Source: DAOMNN01 sp050486545 (GTDB lineage: Bacteria; Pseudomonadota; Gammaproteobacteria; Burkholderiales; Rhodocyclaceae). From it: DNA of 64,000 bases. Position numbers and translations under genes: made by a program. The DNA is taken from contig JBJHDM010000002.1 of assembly GCA_050486545.1 (NCBI GenBank), positions 1 through 64,000 of the forward strand. The letters run 5' to 3'. Below, one piece after another: positions 16,667 to 24,698 of this stretch; positions within the stretch are counted from its first letter, which is position 1, and each line of letters opens with the position of its first letter. Under the pieces are notes generated by a model. That model was given only the letters and a program-made list of their open reading frames with translations. It was not told where the DNA came from and searched no databases.

Positions 16667-17146
16667 ATGAATCCGATGAGACGCAGGAGCCTTCTTGCCC
16701 TGGCCGCGATCGTTGCCGCCGGGTGTGCCGGCATCCGGCCGGAAGAGTTCGAACCGCCCAGGATGATGCTGAGCTCGTTCCGCATGGTTCCCTCGGACGG
16801 GGTGACGCCGCGCTTCCTGATCGGCTTGCGCATCGTCAATCCGAACCGTACCGCACTGAACCTGCGGGGGCTCAGCTATGACGTCGAACTGGAAGGGCAT
16901 CGTTTCCTCTCGGGCGTGGCGGGCAATCTGGCCAGCGTCCCGGCGTATGGTGAGTCGGAGATCGAGGTGCAGGCCGGGCTCGATCTCTTCAGCGGTCTGC
17001 GCCTGTTCAACGACCTGATCAACGATCCGCAGCGCGATCACTTCAAGTTCGTCCTGCGCGCGCGGCTCGACCTGGGGGCGCTGCATCCGATCCTGTCGCT
17101 GGAAGAAAGCGGCGATCTGCGACTGTGGCCGGTGGCGCGGCAGTAG
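16667..17146 (+). CDS. LEA type 2 family lipoprotein
   Basis: The 159 aa protein has a signal MNPMRRRSLLALAAIVAAGC with the lipobox AAGC (Cys20), then a WHy/LEA2 beta domain in which FLIGLRIVNPNRTALNLRGL is the diagnostic N-terminal NPN segment and VELEGHRFLSGVAG follows. Such proteins occur in many bacteria and are thought to protect against desiccation or to scaffold envelope proteins, but the role is unproved here. The signal also has a cluster of three arginines resembling a weak Tat motif. The ATG is preceded by GGAGAG. The 243-base divergent region upstream contains no feature I can name. Confidence 0.78.
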   Translation: MNPMRRRSLLALAAIVAAGCAGIRPEEFEPPRMMLSSFRMVPSDGVTPRFLIGLRIVNPNRTALNLRGLSYDVELEGHRFLSGVAGNLASVPAYGESEIEVQAGLDLFSGLRLFNDLINDPQRDHFKFVLRARLDLGALHPILSLEESGDLRLWPVARQ

Positions 17147-17198
17147 TCCGCGCAAGGCCTTCGCTGACCGGGCGAACGAACCAAACGGACCTTCCTTG

Positions 17199-18080
17199 AT
17201 GCGCCATCCGGTTGCCCATTGGGTGCTGCTGATCGCGCTCGTCGCGATGTGGGGCAGTTCCTTCACGCTCACGCGCATCGCCGTGACCAGCCTCGCACCG
17301 TCGGTCGTCGTTGCGGGGCGCCTGTTCATCGCAGCCGTGCTGCTTGGCGTGATCGTCGTCGCCATGCGTCGGCGTTTCCCGCCGGGTCGTGCGATCTGGG
17401 GTTATTTTGCCGTGATGTCGCTGGTGGGCAACGTGATTCCATTCCTGCTGATCGCATGGGGACAGCAGAGCATCGACAGCGGTCTGGCAGGGATCCTGAT
17501 GGCGGTCATGCCGCTTACGACGCTCCTGCTCGCACATTTCTTCATCCCGGGCGAAGGCATGACCGTATCCCGGGGTGCGGGCTTCACCCTCGGATTTGCC
17601 GGAATCGTGATCCTGATCGGGCCGGAGGCCTTGACACGAATAGAGGGCAGCGGAGAGGCCTTGCTGGCACAGCTTGCGGTGTTGGGCGGGGCGGTCTGCT
17701 ATGCGGTGAACACGATCATCGCACGACGCCGCCCCGAGTCGGATGCCTGGGTGACCGCCGGGGTGGTCCTGGGGCTCTCCGCGCTGCTGACCGCCCCGCT
17801 CGGCGGGATGCATCTTCCGTTATCGGGGACACTGCCTGTCGAGGCCCTGTGGGCGGTCCTGCTGCTGGGCCTGATCTGCACGGGCGCAGCCACCGTCGTG
17901 TATTACCAACTGGTCACGGTGGCCGGACCGACCTTCCTGTCGCTCATCAACTACCTGATCCCGTTGTGGGCGGTTGCGATGGGCATCGCATTCCTGGGCG
18001 AGCGGCCCGACTGGAATGCAGTGGTCGCCCTGGTCCTGATCCTGGGCGGGATCGCGCTTTCGCAGCGCAGTCCGGGCTGA
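17199..18080 (+). CDS. DMT superfamily (EamA) transporter
   Basis: The 293 aa protein has ten predicted membrane helices arranged as two EamA repeats. The first begins VLLIALVAMWGSSFTLTRIA with the typical GSSF signature, and the second LAVLGGAVCYAVNTIIARR. The last helices end GIAFLGERPDWNAVVALVLI. EamA proteins export metabolites such as amino acids or drugs; the substrate is unknown. ATG at 17199 is preferred over the in-frame TTG directly before it. The LEA2 lipoprotein gene ends 52 bases upstream on the same strand, so the two may share a transcript. Confidence 0.85.
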   Translation: MRHPVAHWVLLIALVAMWGSSFTLTRIAVTSLAPSVVVAGRLFIAAVLLGVIVVAMRRRFPPGRAIWGYFAVMSLVGNVIPFLLIAWGQQSIDSGLAGILMAVMPLTTLLLAHFFIPGEGMTVSRGAGFTLGFAGIVILIGPEALTRIEGSGEALLAQLAVLGGAVCYAVNTIIARRRPESDAWVTAGVVLGLSALLTAPLGGMHLPLSGTLPVEALWAVLLLGLICTGAATVVYYQLVTVAGPTFLSLINYLIPLWAVAMGIAFLGERPDWNAVVALVLILGGIALSQRSPG

Positions 18081-18266
18081 TTGCATCGCCGCCCGCGGTC
18101 GCTGTTGTATCCTTGTGGGCAGGATGTACGGCATGCCTGTCGGTCCTTTGCGGCCGATACATGCTTGCCCGTGCGGGAAGGTTCAGCTTGAGGACGCGTC
18201 CGGTCCGGAATGCAAGGGCCGTCCGTTCGGTTCTCATACAGGGGTGACGAGGTACCGGAATACGCC

Positions 18267-19343
18267 ATGCGATTTTTCATCGATTACCCGCCGGGCTTTC
18301 TATGCCGTCTCAGTGTACTGGTCGGTCTCCTGTTCCTGGCGGGTTGCGGCAGCGGTGACGGTGCTCCTGCGCCGCGCAACGCCGGTGCCCCGGTCACTCC
18401 GGTGGCGGCGGTCGAGATCCAGCCCCGCGACCTGTCGCGCCAGTTGAGCCTTTCCGGAACCGTCGAGCCACGTGTGACGGTGCGCCTGGCTGCGCGTACG
18501 TCGGGGGCCGTGGAACAGGTGCTCGTCGAGGCGGGCGACGAGGTCGAAAAGGGCCAGTTGCTGGTGCGCCTGGATATTTCCGAAGCCCGCGCGGAACTGG
18601 CGCGTGCGCGGGCCGAACTGGAGTCGGCACGGCTCGAGCATCGGCGGGCCCAGGAATTGCGCGAGCGTGGGGTCGTGAGCGCGGCGCAATACGAGAATGC
18701 GCGCGTCGCGCTGCAGGTGGCCGAAAGCGAACTGGCCCTGTGGCAGACGCGGGTGGAGTTCGGTAGCGTGCATTCACCGCTCCAGGCGGTGGTGTCGGAG
18801 CGCTACATCGAACCCGGGGAGGCCGTGCAGGCCCAGAGCACCCTGTTCGAACTGGCCGCCCTCGACGAACTCGTGATCCGGCTGGGCGTGTCCGAACTGG
18901 ATGTCGTCCACCTGGCCACCGGACAGCCCGTGCCGCTGCGGCTGGATGCGTTTCCGCAGTCCGCGCTCGAAGGCACGATCCGGCGTATCGCGCCGGTTGC
19001 CCAGCCTGGAAATCGGCTGATCACGGTCGAGGTGGCCTTGCCCGCCGAAGCCGGTGCGCTGGGCGTACGTCCCGGTTTTCTGGCGCGTGTCAACATGGCG
19101 ATCGATCCGCGTCCCGATGCGCTGGTCGTCCCCCTTTCTGCGATCGGGATTCACGAAGGCCAACCTTACGTCTATGTGATTGCCGACGAACAATTGCGCA
19201 GGCGCCCGGTCGAAACCGGAGTTACCCGCGGTCAATGGACGCAGGTTGTGGCCGGCCTTCACCCCGGCGAGATCGTTCTCGCCAGCAATCCGCTCGAGAT
19301 GCGCGAGGGACAGCAGGTGCGTATCGTCAGCCTGCGCAACTGA
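18267..19343 (+). CDS. RND efflux periplasmic adaptor (membrane fusion protein)
   Basis: The 358 aa protein has a lipoprotein signal (LVGLLFLAGCGSG with lipobox LAGC), a lipoyl/barrel-sandwich half RLAARTSGAVEQVLVEAGDE followed by EKGQLLVRLDISEAR, a helical hairpin (residues about 105-155), the second lipoyl half and beta-barrel (QAVVSERYIEPGEAVQAQST) and a membrane-proximal domain. It links the inner-membrane RND pump to an outer-membrane channel. No TolC-like gene follows, so it must borrow one. Five bases separate its stop from the pump start. The hairpin is short, as in adaptors of HAE1-like pumps. The specific substrates are unknown. Confidence 0.87.
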   Translation: MRFFIDYPPGFLCRLSVLVGLLFLAGCGSGDGAPAPRNAGAPVTPVAAVEIQPRDLSRQLSLSGTVEPRVTVRLAARTSGAVEQVLVEAGDEVEKGQLLVRLDISEARAELARARAELESARLEHRRAQELRERGVVSAAQYENARVALQVAESELALWQTRVEFGSVHSPLQAVVSERYIEPGEAVQAQSTLFELAALDELVIRLGVSELDVVHLATGQPVPLRLDAFPQSALEGTIRRIAPVAQPGNRLITVEVALPAEAGALGVRPGFLARVNMAIDPRPDALVVPLSAIGIHEGQPYVYVIADEQLRRRPVETGVTRGQWTQVVAGLHPGEIVLASNPLEMREGQQVRIVSLRN

Positions 19344-19348
19344 GCGAC

Positions 19349-22300
19349 ATGAGCATGCAAGACACCACGCAAGGGAAGGGAGGCGGACTCGCCGGTCTCG
19401 CGATCCGGCGCCCGGTCGGGACCCTGTCGATCGCGTCGGTGGTGTTCGTGATCGGACTGTTCTTCCTGCAGCGTCTTCCGATCGACCTGCTGCCCGAGAT
19501 CGAGTATCCCCAGATCCAGATCACCGTGAACTATCCCGGTGTGGCTCCCGAAGTCATGGAGGAGCAGGTCACTCGGGTGCTCGAGCGCAGCCTGGCGGCG
19601 ACCGAAAAGCTGGTCCTGATCACCAGCCGGGTACGGGAGGGGCGTTCGGACGTCAGCCTCACCTTCGAATTCGGTACCAATCTGGATCTCGCGCTGCAGG
19701 ATACGGCACGCAACATCGAGCAGGCGCGCACGCGCCTGCCCTCGGATATCCAGCCGCCGCGCGTCCGCAAGTTCGACGCCGGACAGAACGCGATCTGGGA
19801 AGGCGGTTTCAGTTCGAATGTGCGCAGCGAAGTCGCCGTTCGCGACTGGGTCGAGAACCAGCTGATGCCGCAGCTGATCGGCATCCCGGGGGTGTCTTCG
19901 GTCGAGGCGGCCGGAGGCATGACGCGCGAGATGGAGGTCATCGTCGACCAGGATCGCTTGCGCTCGTACGGGTTGTCGATGGCCGATGTGAGTGCGGCGC
20001 TCGCAGCCGAGAACGTCGATATCGCGGCCGGACGACTCACTTCGGACGCCTTCGATGTCGTGGCCAAGACCGAGGGACTGTTCAGTGCGCCGGGCGACAT
20101 CGAGAACGTGCTGTTGCGCCTGCCTCCGACGAATGCCAATGCTTCGGGCGGTCTCCCGCGCGGTCAACGCAGTATCCGGCTCGGGGAGATTGCCGAAGTG
20201 CGCGATGGCCATCGGGAGCAACGGGTGTTCGCACGCCTGAACGGGGTGCCTTCGACCCAGGTCTCTGTCTACAAACTCACCGGAACGAATACCGTGGCGG
20301 TTTCGGACGAGGTCCTGGCGACGCTGGCACGACTGGAGCGTTCCGGTTTCATCCCCCCGGACATCCAGTACCAGTCCTTCCGTGACCCGACCTTCTTCAT
20401 TCGTGGGGCGGTTTCCAGTGTCGGCACGGCTGCGATGCTCGGCGGGGTGCTGGCGATGGCGATGGTGCTGATGTTCCTCGGGAGCCTGCGCAAGGGATTC
20501 ATCATCGGCCTGTCGATCCCGATCGCGCTGATGGCCACCTTCAGCATGATGGGCGCAGGCGGACTGACGCTGAACATCATCAGCCTGGGAGGCCTGGCGC
20601 TTGGGGTCGGCTTGTTGCTCGACAACGCCATCGTCGTGCTCGAGAACATCTACAGGCATCGGGAAAAGCTCCGCAAGAGTCCGGAGGATGCCGCACACGA
20701 TGGTGCGGCCGAAGTGGTCTCCGCGATCACCGCGGGAACCCTGACGAACCTCGCGGCCGTCGTCCCGTTCCTGCTGGTCACCGGGGTCGCGGCGCTCGTG
20801 TTTCGCGAAATGATCCTCACGATCTCGTTCGCGATCATCGCGACGCTCGCCGCGGCCTTGACCCTGGTTCCGATGCTGGCTGCACTGCTCGGTCGGATCC
20901 GCTTCGAAAGCGGGTTGTCGCGGACGCTGCTGTTCCGGGGATTCTCGGCGCTGATCGAGCTGTTGCGCCTTGGATACCGGCGTCTGTTGCCGTGGGTGCT
21001 CCGGCTTCGCTGGGGGGTGCTCGGCCTGGCGGCGATGGCGCTTGCCGGCGCGGTCTGGCTGTTCGGCCAGCTCGGCAACGAATTCCTGCCCCCCCTCGAT
21101 GACGGCAATGTGGTCATCCGGGTGAACCTGCCTCCGGGCACGCCACCGGACGAGACGCAAGCCGTCTCGCGCAGGGTCGAGGCGCATCTGCGCGGCATGG
21201 AGTACGTGGAGAGCGTGTTCACGCTGGCCGGTGGTGCGTTGTGGGGAGGGGTCATCAACGAACGTCCGGGTTCGTCGCTGTTCTTCGTGCAGCTCGTACC
21301 AGTGCCCGATCGGCCGGACATCCCTGCAGGGGCGTGGCTGGCGCAGGCCCAGCGGGAGATCCGCGAGATGGACATTCCGGGGGCACGGATCTGGGGTCGC
21401 CCGCCGATCATCCGCGGCCTGCGCTTCACTTCGACCGGAAACGACGTCGCAATCGGGGTGGTCGGAAACGACCTCGAGACCTTGCGCCTGCTGGCCCAGG
21501 AGGTCCATGGCCGGATCGCGGGCATTCCCGGGCTCGAAGGCCTGGAAGCCGGCAGCGACGATCGCAATCCGCTGATGCGGGTGTACGTCGACCGCGAGCG
21601 TGCGGCCGATCTCGGCCTGCGGGTCTCGGAAGTCGGCAATGCGATCCGCAACGCCGTCGACGGTGCGGTCCCGAGCCGGTACATGACCGGAGGCCAGGAG
21701 TACGATATTCGCGTGCGGCTGCCGCGCCAGTCCGTGAGCGACACGGAAACCCTGGGCAACATGCTGATCTCGCCCGGAGGCAACGGCTCCGCGGTTCTGT
21801 TGCGCGATGTCGTCCGCTTCGAGCTCGGAACCGGACCGACCGATATCGAGCGCGAGAACCAGAGCCGCATCGTGCGGGTCGTTGCCGACATCAATACCGC
21901 GATTTCCGACGTCGGGACGGTCATGCACGAGATCGAGCGCCGGCTCGAAGGGCTGGAGATGCCCGAACAGTATGGGCTGCTGTTCGGCGGGCAATGGGAG
22001 ACGATCCAGGATACGAACCGCGAGCTGGGCATGGTCGTGCTCCTCGCGATCTTCCTGGTGTTCGTCGTGCTGGCCGTGCAGTACGAGCGACTGAGCAACC
22101 CGCTGGTGATCCTGGCCGCCGCGCCGTTGTCGCTGGTCGGTGTCAGCGTGATGCTGACCCTGACCGGAACGCCGGTCTCCGCACCGGTCCTGATCGGGGG
22201 CATCCTGCTGATCGGGATCGTCGTCAATAACGCGATCCTGCTCGTGGAGTACATCGAGATCGGCCGCCGCCGCAATGGCCTGTCGGTGGTGGATGCGGTG

Positions 22301-22582
22301 ATCGAAGCCGGCAGCGTGCGCCTTCGCCCCATCTTGATGACGACGTCGACGACGGCCCTCGGCATGACACCGCTGGCGATCGGCCTGGGCGAAGGTGCCG
22401 AGATCATGCGCCCGTTGGCGCTGACCGTGGTCGGGGGGCTCCTCGGTTCGATGTTGTTGACCCTGTTCGTGATTCCCTGCCTGTATCTGATCATCAACGG
22501 AGCTGCCGAGCGTCTTGGCCGTTGGTTGACGGGTCGAACGGGCATTGACGATCCCGCCCGAAGTGGGCAGTCTGTCGAATGA
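19349..22582 (+). CDS. RND efflux transporter, HAE1-like (AcrB/MdtB type)
   Basis: The 1077 aa inner-membrane pump has twelve helices and two large periplasmic loops. PVGTLSIASVVFVIGLFFLQ marks helix one. LGVGLLLDNAIVVLENIYRH carries the proton-relay Asp in helix four (Asp followed by Asn, as in many HAE1-like pumps). PLSLVGVSVMLTLTGTPVSA and LLIGIVVNNAILLVEYIEI mark the second half. The ATG after the adaptor stop is preferred; the open frame extends upstream only into unrelated sequence overlapping the adaptor. A GACAT stretch leaves the ribosome site weak, consistent with coupling to the adaptor. It likely exports hydrophobic compounds or dyes with a borrowed TolC. A fapA-like gene follows 34 bases downstream. 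Confidence 0.88.
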   Translation: MSMQDTTQGKGGGLAGLAIRRPVGTLSIASVVFVIGLFFLQRLPIDLLPEIEYPQIQITVNYPGVAPEVMEEQVTRVLERSLAATEKLVLITSRVREGRSDVSLTFEFGTNLDLALQDTARNIEQARTRLPSDIQPPRVRKFDAGQNAIWEGGFSSNVRSEVAVRDWVENQLMPQLIGIPGVSSVEAAGGMTREMEVIVDQDRLRSYGLSMADVSAALAAENVDIAAGRLTSDAFDVVAKTEGLFSAPGDIENVLLRLPPTNANASGGLPRGQRSIRLGEIAEVRDGHREQRVFARLNGVPSTQVSVYKLTGTNTVAVSDEVLATLARLERSGFIPPDIQYQSFRDPTFFIRGAVSSVGTAAMLGGVLAMAMVLMFLGSLRKGFIIGLSIPIALMATFSMMGAGGLTLNIISLGGLALGVGLLLDNAIVVLENIYRHREKLRKSPEDAAHDGAAEVVSAITAGTLTNLAAVVPFLLVTGVAALVFREMILTISFAIIATLAAALTLVPMLAALLGRIRFESGLSRTLLFRGFSALIELLRLGYRRLLPWVLRLRWGVLGLAAMALAGAVWLFGQLGNEFLPPLDDGNVVIRVNLPPGTPPDETQAVSRRVEAHLRGMEYVESVFTLAGGALWGGVINERPGSSLFFVQLVPVPDRPDIPAGAWLAQAQREIREMDIPGARIWGRPPIIRGLRFTSTGNDVAIGVVGNDLETLRLLAQEVHGRIAGIPGLEGLEAGSDDRNPLMRVYVDRERAADLGLRVSEVGNAIRNAVDGAVPSRYMTGGQEYDIRVRLPRQSVSDTETLGNMLISPGGNGSAVLLRDVVRFELGTGPTDIERENQSRIVRVVADINTAISDVGTVMHEIERRLEGLEMPEQYGLLFGGQWETIQDTNRELGMVVLLAIFLVFVVLAVQYERLSNPLVILAAAPLSLVGVSVMLTLTGTPVSAPVLIGGILLIGIVVNNAILLVEYIEIGRRRNGLSVVDAVIEAGSVRLRPILMTTSTTALGMTPLAIGLGEGAEIMRPLALTVVGGLLGSMLLTLFVIPCLYLIINGAAERLGRWLTGRTGIDDPARSGQSVE

Positions 22583-22616
22583 CTCGCAGAAGCCGTTACA
22601 GCGGCCAGGAGGCATC

Positions 22617-24251
22617 ATGGAGGCAGAAGGGGAAACAGGCATCGGTCTGAGCTTTCGACTCGACCGTGACGCCGGGGTATTGTTCGCCCGGGTGAATCCC
22701 GATCCGAATGCTGCGCTTATCGACGAAGCGTGGCTGGACGCGCGACTGGCCGAATCCGGCTACGGTGCGTTGCGTATCGTTCCAGCCGCGAAGACCGTCC
22801 TGCTCGCCCACTACAATTCCGGTCAGCGGATCGAGGACCTGCGTATTGGCGAGTGCGTCGATGCGAGCCTGTCGATCGCGGTCGCGATCGATTCGATGTC
22901 GGTCTCCTTGTCGATCGATCCTGCTCAAGGCGGAAAGCGTGTCACGCGCGACGACGTGCTGGCTGCCCTGGAGGAGCGCAAGGTCGTTCACGGCATCCTC
23001 GCGGAAGCGATCGATCGGGCAGTTGCCCACGGCGCGGCCGATGCCGTCGTGATCGCACGTGGGACACCGATGGATCCGGGTGCGGACGGACGTTTCGAGT
23101 GCCTGGTGCCGGACGTGCGCGATCGTGTGCCGCGTGTCGACGAGAGCGGCCATACCGATTATCGCGACCTCGGCGAGATCCTCGTCGTCCATCCCGGGGA
23201 CCGGTTGATGCTGCGCCATCACAGCACGGAAGGTACGGCTGGCATCGATGTGTTCGGTGCGTCCGTCCCTGCGCCGGCCGGGAAGGATGTCATGTACGCA
23301 TCCGGCCTGGCGGGCGTTTCCCTGGCGCCAGACAACCCGGATTTGCTGCTGGCCGCCATCTCCGGGCAGCCCGTGCAGGTCAAGGCCGGCATGATCGTCG
23401 AGCCGGTGTATACGGTCGAGGGCGTGAGCATGGCCTCCGGCAACGTTCGCTTCGACGGCAGCGTGAAGGTGCGGGGCGACATTTCGGCCGGCATGACGGT
23501 ACGTGCGACCGGGGACATCGAGGTGACCGGGATGGTGGAACCCAGCATGGTCGAAGCGGGAGGCAGCGTATCGATCAAGGGCGGGGTGGTCGGGGGCGTA
23601 GGCCGCAAGGACGGGGCCGATTACCACGTCCGGTGCGGCGGATCCTTCACCGCCGGCTATGCTCAGCAGGCCAAAGTCGAGGCGGGCGACAGCATCTTCA
23701 TTGACGACATGGCAATGCAGTGCGACCTGGTTGCGACGAACCATGTGTGCGTCGGAGACCGTAAGCGTGGCCACATCGTTGGCGGGCGCGTCCAGGCGAC
23801 GCTGTCGGTCAAGGGCAAGGTGCTCGGCTCGCCGAACCGGGTGCAGACCCAGATCGAGATCGGCGTCGACCCGGCCTTGCACAAGCATGCCCAGGATCTC
23901 GCAAAGGCGCGTGACGTCCGCGAGGGACGCTTGCTGGAACTGAGCAAGCTGCTCGCCTTCGCTGCGGCCCAGCCGGGGAAGGTCAAGCCCGAGATGGTCG
24001 AGCGGGCACGGGCCACGGCTGCCGCGTTATCGGCCGAGATCGGGTCCCTGCGCGAGGAGGAGGACGCGGTCGCGCGCAAGCTCGAACTGGCCAGCGAGGC
24101 GCGCGTCGTCGCCGAGAAGGCGATGTACGAGGGCGTCGTCGTGTCGATGGGAACGCAACGTTATCGCGTGGTCGGCGAGCACGGGGGCGGTTCGATCGGT
24201 TTGACCGATCATGGCCTGGGCCTCGTCACCGACGATACCCAGCATTCCTAA
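22617..24251 (+). CDS. FapA/DUF342 family protein
   Basis: The 544 aa protein belongs to the DUF342/FapA family. An N-terminal alpha/beta region (residues 1-180) precedes a polymer of beta-helix-like repeats, for example NVRFDGSVKVRGDISAGMTV followed by ATGDIEVTGMVEPS, and GGSVSIKGGVVGG. A predicted coiled coil (about 440-510: ARDVREGRLLELSKLLAF and EEDAVARKLELASEARVVAE) and a short beta tail follow. FapA of Vibrio-like species links to type IV pili or polar functions, but most members are undefined. AGGAGG lies at good spacing before the ATG, whereas an upstream start would overlap the pump gene. It follows the RND operon; whether it is functionally tied to the pump is unknown. Confidence 0.82.
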   Translation: MEAEGETGIGLSFRLDRDAGVLFARVNPDPNAALIDEAWLDARLAESGYGALRIVPAAKTVLLAHYNSGQRIEDLRIGECVDASLSIAVAIDSMSVSLSIDPAQGGKRVTRDDVLAALEERKVVHGILAEAIDRAVAHGAADAVVIARGTPMDPGADGRFECLVPDVRDRVPRVDESGHTDYRDLGEILVVHPGDRLMLRHHSTEGTAGIDVFGASVPAPAGKDVMYASGLAGVSLAPDNPDLLLAAISGQPVQVKAGMIVEPVYTVEGVSMASGNVRFDGSVKVRGDISAGMTVRATGDIEVTGMVEPSMVEAGGSVSIKGGVVGGVGRKDGADYHVRCGGSFTAGYAQQAKVEAGDSIFIDDMAMQCDLVATNHVCVGDRKRGHIVGGRVQATLSVKGKVLGSPNRVQTQIEIGVDPALHKHAQDLAKARDVREGRLLELSKLLAFAAAQPGKVKPEMVERARATAAALSAEIGSLREEEDAVARKLELASEARVVAEKAMYEGVVVSMGTQRYRVVGEHGGGSIGLTDHGLGLVTDDTQHS

Positions 24252-24266
24252 AGCCTGTTCTCATAC

Positions 24267-24629
24267 TTAGCGGGCGAGCCTGCCCTCCGCGACCCGGTTG
24301 CCGTCGGAATAGATCCCGATTCCGTCGCCTTCACGGACCAGATCCATGCAGGCATGGTTGCCGGCAAGCCGACCGCTCGACCATTCGCGGCAGTACTGTC
24401 CGGAGTCGTTGACCCACCAGCGTGCTTCGGCGCCGCCCGCGTCGACCAGCGTGCCGTCAGGAGAGAAATTCAGGACGTAGTGCGACTGGCTGCGCAGATA
24501 GACCCCGGTGAGCGTCGCCCCGCTCAGCATCGTTTCGACCTCGGCCCGGTCGCGCAAATAGTCCTGTGCCGACGCCATGCCGGTGCCAAGGGTGGTCAGT
24601 ACGAGGAAAGCCGTTTGCAGCATTCGCAT
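24267..24629 (-). CDS. Small secreted protein of unknown function
   Basis: This is a 120 aa protein with a Sec signal (MRMLQTAFLVLTTLGTGMAS, cleavage near ASA-QD) and a mature domain of about 98 residues. It contains GVYLRSQSHYVLNFSPDGTL, RWWVNDSGQYCREWSSGRLA and NHACMDLVREGDGIGIYSDG, so two Cys (about residues 79 and 93) could form a disulfide. The pattern of an SDG/NFSPDGTL strand, a W, then C...C resembles short beta-barrel domains of the DUF995 kind, though I cannot confirm the family. No homologue of known role is recognised. It lies between the fapA-like gene (convergent) and mfd. Confidence 0.62.
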   Translation of the reverse strand: MRMLQTAFLVLTTLGTGMASAQDYLRDRAEVETMLSGATLTGVYLRSQSHYVLNFSPDGTLVDAGGAEARWWVNDSGQYCREWSSGRLAGNHACMDLVREGDGIGIYSDGNRVAEGRLAR

Positions 24630-24698
24630 TGCGTTTCTCCATGAGTTCGATCGGTCCGGTGCGGCAGCGCAGGTAACGCCGGGGTCCGGGTCAGCGGG

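Noticed and set aside
19259..22642. Very long open frame on the minus strand, antisense to the RND pump
   Set aside because: High-GC third-position bias keeps the antisense frame open. It shows only His/Gln/Arg-rich composition with no domain, and the plus-strand pump is unmistakable.
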